DNA of 64,000 nucleotides, taken from assembly GCA_020091685.1 (NCBI GenBank), contig CM034595.1, forward strand, positions 38,558,618 to 38,622,617, written 5' to 3'. How positions within the stretch are numbered: the stretch's first letter is position 1; the number at the start of each line of letters is the position of its first letter. The notes below the pieces were generated by a model. It worked only from the letters and a program-made list of their open reading frames with translations. It did no database searches and was not told where the DNA came from. Both the position numbers and the translations under genes were made by a program. Source of the DNA: Lutjanus erythropterus (lineage: Eukaryota; Chordata; Actinopteri; Lutjaniformes; Lutjanidae). Below are positions 60,088 through 64,000 of this stretch, piece by piece.

Positions 60088-60753
60088 TCAGACTGTAAAT
60101 GTACCGCAGCAAAAACTTTAGGGATGGAAATAAAAGGTCTGTTTAATGCAGGCCAACCAAATACAAACCTAACAGTATCCTTATCCAAATCGCCTTATGT
60201 CGTCTTCATCATAAACCTTTTACTACCAACCATTCATTCCACACGTGTGTAAACATGCAAACATGAGACAATTAGTGTCCAGTGAAATGAGATGCCTCAC
60301 CAGCTGAAACACTAGCTGTCTGTTTAATACACTGAAATAGCAGCTCCACAAGGAATCCTACCTCCAGGTCTCATTGATTTCCATCAGTCAGTTAAATCAG
60401 ATTGGGCAGCGATCAATAAACCCTCTGACTTTCAAATGACATTCTTTGTTCTGTCTTCATGCTGTTCACTCATGCAGAAATGCCCAACCTTCTTCCATGA
60501 CATGCACACTGAAAGACTGAAGTTTCAACAATTATAACAGAAAATGGTTAGTCAAATATGTCAGTTTAAAGAACAAGGCAGGTGCTCAGTAACTTTATAG
60601 CTAGAATTGGCACATTGGTGGTTAGCGTCACTGAGGTGCACACCAAGGCACGACTTTGGTTTTCATAGTAAATGCATTATACAGAAAACTTAATTATCCT
60701 CTGGCTAACACTGATTAAATCTAAAACTGGTTTAACACAAATCTCTCTATGTT

Positions 60754-63596
60754 TTATACTGTTTCCTCCCCAGATGACCAGGATTCACCCTCAACTTCAG
60801 ACTCCTCAGAATGGACAAACTCCCCCTCGACAACATTTCTGCACAACACCTGCTTCACCTCCGAACGCATCTGCTCCTCCTGCTCCTTCTTAGCAGCCAG
60901 GGCTTTGGATGAATCAATATCCACTCTGGAGTTCCAATTAACCACATTCGGGTTTTCCAAATCCCCCCAAACCATGTTGTCAGCAAACCCTAGATTCTGA
61001 TTGGTTTGCTCCTCTGCTTCATTACAGGCATCATCTGGTTGAAAAGTGGCACCGGTCTCCAAGGACGACACCCAGAAGTCGTTCTTCACACTGGAGCTAA
61101 AGAAACCATGGTGGCTGTTGTCTTTGCCATTGGTGTTCAAGAGTTCTGTGGAATCCTTCACCACAAAGATATCCTTTTCTTCAGGTACACTGTCAGGGGA
61201 AACCTCGAGGGGCTTAACACCTTCATTAGAGGCTCCGTCATCGTGGAGATAACTTTCAGCTGATTCAGGCACATCATCGCTTTCTTTATTCTGATCTCTG
61301 ATTTCAAAGTCCTCATGTGGGTTTTCTAGGACTTCCCATTCAGCTGTTTCTGTAACTTCTATGACTTCCTGACAATCTGCAACATCCTCAATAACATGTT
61401 CTTGAGATAAACTGGATGGTTCCACGGGTACTTCCTCTTTCACCTCAGTGGGGGCAGGCACATCCTGCAGGTTTTCCTGATCTGCTGTTACCTGTGACAA
61501 AGAGTTTAGTTCCTCTGAGTTGTTGATTTCTTCCATTTCAGGCCTGCTGATGAAGTCACTAAAGCCGGAGAGATCTTCTGTTACATCAGCATGTGTCACC
61601 ATGGACACATTGTGTTCGTCCTCTTCCTCTCTTTTCGCTGGAGCTTCTTGATCTTCCTGCTGGGCACCCTCATCAGCCAGGGTGTCTGTTTGAGGCATTA
61701 CCACTGACAAACCACTGACAGATAGGTTGTCATAAGGTTGATCTGTAATTGTAGTAGAAGACACAACCTCTATTTTTGTTTTTCTAGCCTCTTCTTGCTC
61801 TTCCGTTTCCTCGACAGACTTGTCCTGCAGATGCAGCATGTCCTCACTCTCATGGACCTGCTGCTGTGCAAAGTGGACACTGTAGCTCTCTGTGGTTAGG
61901 TCCTCTAGTTCCTGTTCCACAAGTCTGTCTGTATCTAACTCCTCATCGTAGTCCACATTTGTGGGTACCATGGGTTTGATAAGTTCTTCGGTTTCTTCAT
62001 CTGAATGTCCCTCACCTACTTTTCTGATCATTTCTTCTGCACTTTCTGTAGCATGCTCACTTACAGTCATACCATGACCAACACCTCTGTCCTCAATATG
62101 AGTATATTCCAGATCATATTCCTCATCCACAGCTTCCCCTTCAACTTCTTCACACAGATCTTCCATAGTTCCAAATCTCTTTGACTTGTCTTCGCTCCAC
62201 GTTCCAGTTCCTGCCTCTCCGATCTTCTTCTCCTGTTCACCTTCACTAGACTCGCTTTCATCCATGTGTGATGCCTGAGTATTAGCATCAGTCTCATCGC
62301 TCTTGTATCGAATCAGAGGACGAGTGTCAGCAAGAGTGTTATCTTGAGCGTAGCTGTCGCTCTCCAGCTCGGTCCTCCATGACACCGAGACATTTTGAGA
62401 ATCCTCCTCTTCATCGCCTTCTTCGTTTTCAGGTAGCAGTGCATGCTCTTGGTCTAACGCAGCAGGCTGTCCATCATCTACTTGTGCAGCCATCATTGAA
62501 GAGTCTTGCTGTACACCTGTAGCAAAATCCTGCCCAATTTTCTTCTTTTCTCGCTCTTGTTCTCTTGTTGATATGTCTTCCTCTGGTTCAGCGTGCTGCC
62601 GCTTTTCTTCATCCTTCTCTTTTCCATCCTCTGTCTTCAGATCAACCTTCCTTTCTATCACACTGTCCCATGTATCCATCTCTTCTCCATCAGGGTACAA
62701 CTTGTCCTCAACATCCACCTCATTTGTTCCTACTACAGAACAGCTAATTTCTTGCCTTATCTCAACTGCATCCTCCTTTAAGATGTTTTCCTCTTGGCTG
62801 AAGTCTGTCTCTTTGTTAGAGACACTTTCTTCAGGCTCATATTCAGACACTGGACTGCTCGTCCTGGATTCAAAGTTTGGTTCAAGCACTGCCTCAGTTT
62901 CAGAATCTGACATTTCCTCTTGTACATACTCTTCTTTGCCTTTAGACTCTTTCTCTACCCCTGCATCAATTGGAGCATGTGGCTCTTGGACGTCTTCTTT
63001 TTCAGGAGGTATTTCAAAAGGCACATCCTTATCAGATTCATCTGACAAACCACAGTGCTCCTCCATCATTCTGACATGGTAAGGTGTAAGGTTGGGGGTG
63101 GTTAACTGATGCTGATCCACTTCATCACTGAATGGTGGCTCAGTGCTGAGGCCACATTCAACCTGATAACTGACAACTGACTCAACAACTGGTCTTTCCT
63201 CAGGAGGTTCAACATTGCTCCAATCCCCTTCACCTTCTTTGACCTGTGATGTTGTTTCAGCAACAACTTCAGGCTCATTAGGAGGTGATAGAGGTTCAGC
63301 ATTGGTGACTTTCTCATGAACCTCCTGTGGTCTGAAATTTTCAACAGCTCCATTCTGCAGTATTTTTGGGTAAGGGGTTTCCCATGTTGTTGACTTTGTT
63401 GCGTCTTCATATGCAGGTTTTGTGGACACTTTTGGAGTTTCAGTGATGGTTACAGGTTTCCTACTCCAGATTGGGGACGCAGTTATTGGTTCAATTCCTG
63501 TTATCCCACGGACGGATGAGAGAGAAGTGGTCCTGCGGCTTGCAGACAGCTGCGCCTGGTAATTCTTTTTAACCCCATGAGGACTGAAAACTGCAT
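60754..63596 (-). CDS. nes: nestin, last exon (tail domain, C-terminus)
   Basis: Nestin is a class VI intermediate-filament protein of neural and muscle progenitors. It co-assembles with vimentin-type partners through its rod, while its very long acidic tail projects from the filament. This exon starts at the acceptor GGCTCTTGTCCTCCACAG and completes an Asp codon, reading DAVFSPHGVKKNYQAQ. It begins with a Ser/Arg-rich stretch of about 50 residues, then continues for about 890 residues of strongly Glu/Asp/Ser-rich, low-complexity sequence with no membrane segment or known fold. It ends ESWSSGEETV and TAA at 60754-60756. The ESWSSGE terminus is that of vertebrate nestin, and a single huge tail exon is the nestin gene layout. 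The exon gives 946 residues; with the rod outside the window the protein should exceed 1,200. The open frame extends 13 bases upstream, but only into the intron. The human NES and MEF2D genes are on the same chromosome arm, which supports the call. Confidence 0.88.
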
Positions 63597-64000
63597 CTGT
63601 GGAGGACAAGAGCCGGGCTCATGAATACACAATGAAGTAAGCTACTGTAACAATGATGATGTGCATTGATCTCTCTTGAATTCATTGAGTTTAAATGAAA
63701 CCAACCTATCCTAGATATTGGATATGTCCACACAGCATTGACTAGTATTTCAAATGATCCCTGGTAATCTTAGCGTGACAGAGATACTGTGGAAGACCCT
63801 GCTTCCCCAAAGCATTATTAAAACGCATGTTCTCAGTGGAGGTTGGACACTAATGGGGGGGTATTGATCGTCATTTCCTTTCACAGTTGTCTAAGTTACC
63901 GGAAAGGAAAGCCATATGGCTCAATAACCTTTGGGGACGGCCTTAGGTGGCTTGCATTACAGGACCCAAAGTGCCTACCTCAGCTCCCTTAGCCAAGACC
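63597..64000 (-). other. nes: nes intron (partial)
   Basis: Sequence upstream of the last nes exon on the minus strand. No rod-domain exon was recognised. A possible donor at the far edge (GAG/GTAGGC near 63978) does not give an open frame in the phase that the last exon requires. Confidence 0.65.

Noticed and set aside
46727-60753. A mir-9 gene, because mir-9-1 is near MEF2D in human
   Set aside because: I looked for the mature sequence on both strands by eye and found no match.
62573-63082. 169-codon plus-strand open frame opposite nes
   Set aside because: Ser-rich shadow of the Glu/Asp-rich nestin tail on the other strand.
63597-63609. Upstream extension of the nes open frame, suggesting a start codon there
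   Set aside because: The extension begins with TTG and lies before an AG splice acceptor; it is intron, and the real start is in an exon outside the window.

Overview
The window is vertebrate nuclear DNA, most likely from a teleost fish. Short exons with GT-AG boundaries are scattered through long AT-rich introns. There are many (CA)n/(GT)n microsatellites, and many small non-autonomous DNA transposons of kinds common in fish genomes. Only two genes can be supported with confidence.

(1) mef2d, plus strand, 3' part. Seven coding exons (2068-2299, 8185-8241, 20530-20708, 23303-23323, 27373-27490, 27932-28109, 41279-41720) join in frame. They encode the last 408 residues of a MEF2D-type transcription factor: the whole transactivation region and the C-terminal nuclear localisation signal. 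The MADS box and MEF2 domain lie upstream of the window. The 21-nt exon at 23303 is the MEF2 beta microexon. A 3' UTR of about 5 kb probably runs to an AATAAA at 46721.

(2) nes (nestin), minus strand. The large last exon (63596 down to 60754) encodes 946 residues of the acidic tail and ends in ESWSSGEETV, matching the C-terminal ESWSSGE of nestin. The head and rod exons lie beyond the right edge. The two genes converge tail to tail, about 14 kb apart.

Layout: 1-2067 is mef2d intron. 2068-41720 holds mef2d exons, with introns full of repeats, long polypyrimidine tracts (12.7-13.2 kb and 15.5-17.7 kb) and a CpG-rich candidate regulatory block (37.5-38.3 kb). 41721-46726 is the presumed 3' UTR. 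46.9-60 kb is mostly repeat-rich intergenic DNA with a decayed LINE-1-like fragment, a hAT element with an exact 8-bp target duplication, and a weak candidate minus-strand transcript. 60-63.6 kb is nes 3' UTR and last exon, and 63.6-64 kb is nes intron.

The most interesting unexplained signals are three phase-preserving open segments in mef2d introns with good splice signals (10401-10499, 30338-30406, 35861-35911), which could be unannotated cassette exons. Others are the regulatory context of the beta microexon, a family of TTAA-flanked inverted-repeat elements, and UTR motifs (clustered Pumilio sites and a G-quadruplex run). No clearly new system was found. All gene calls rest on recognising protein sequence by eye.
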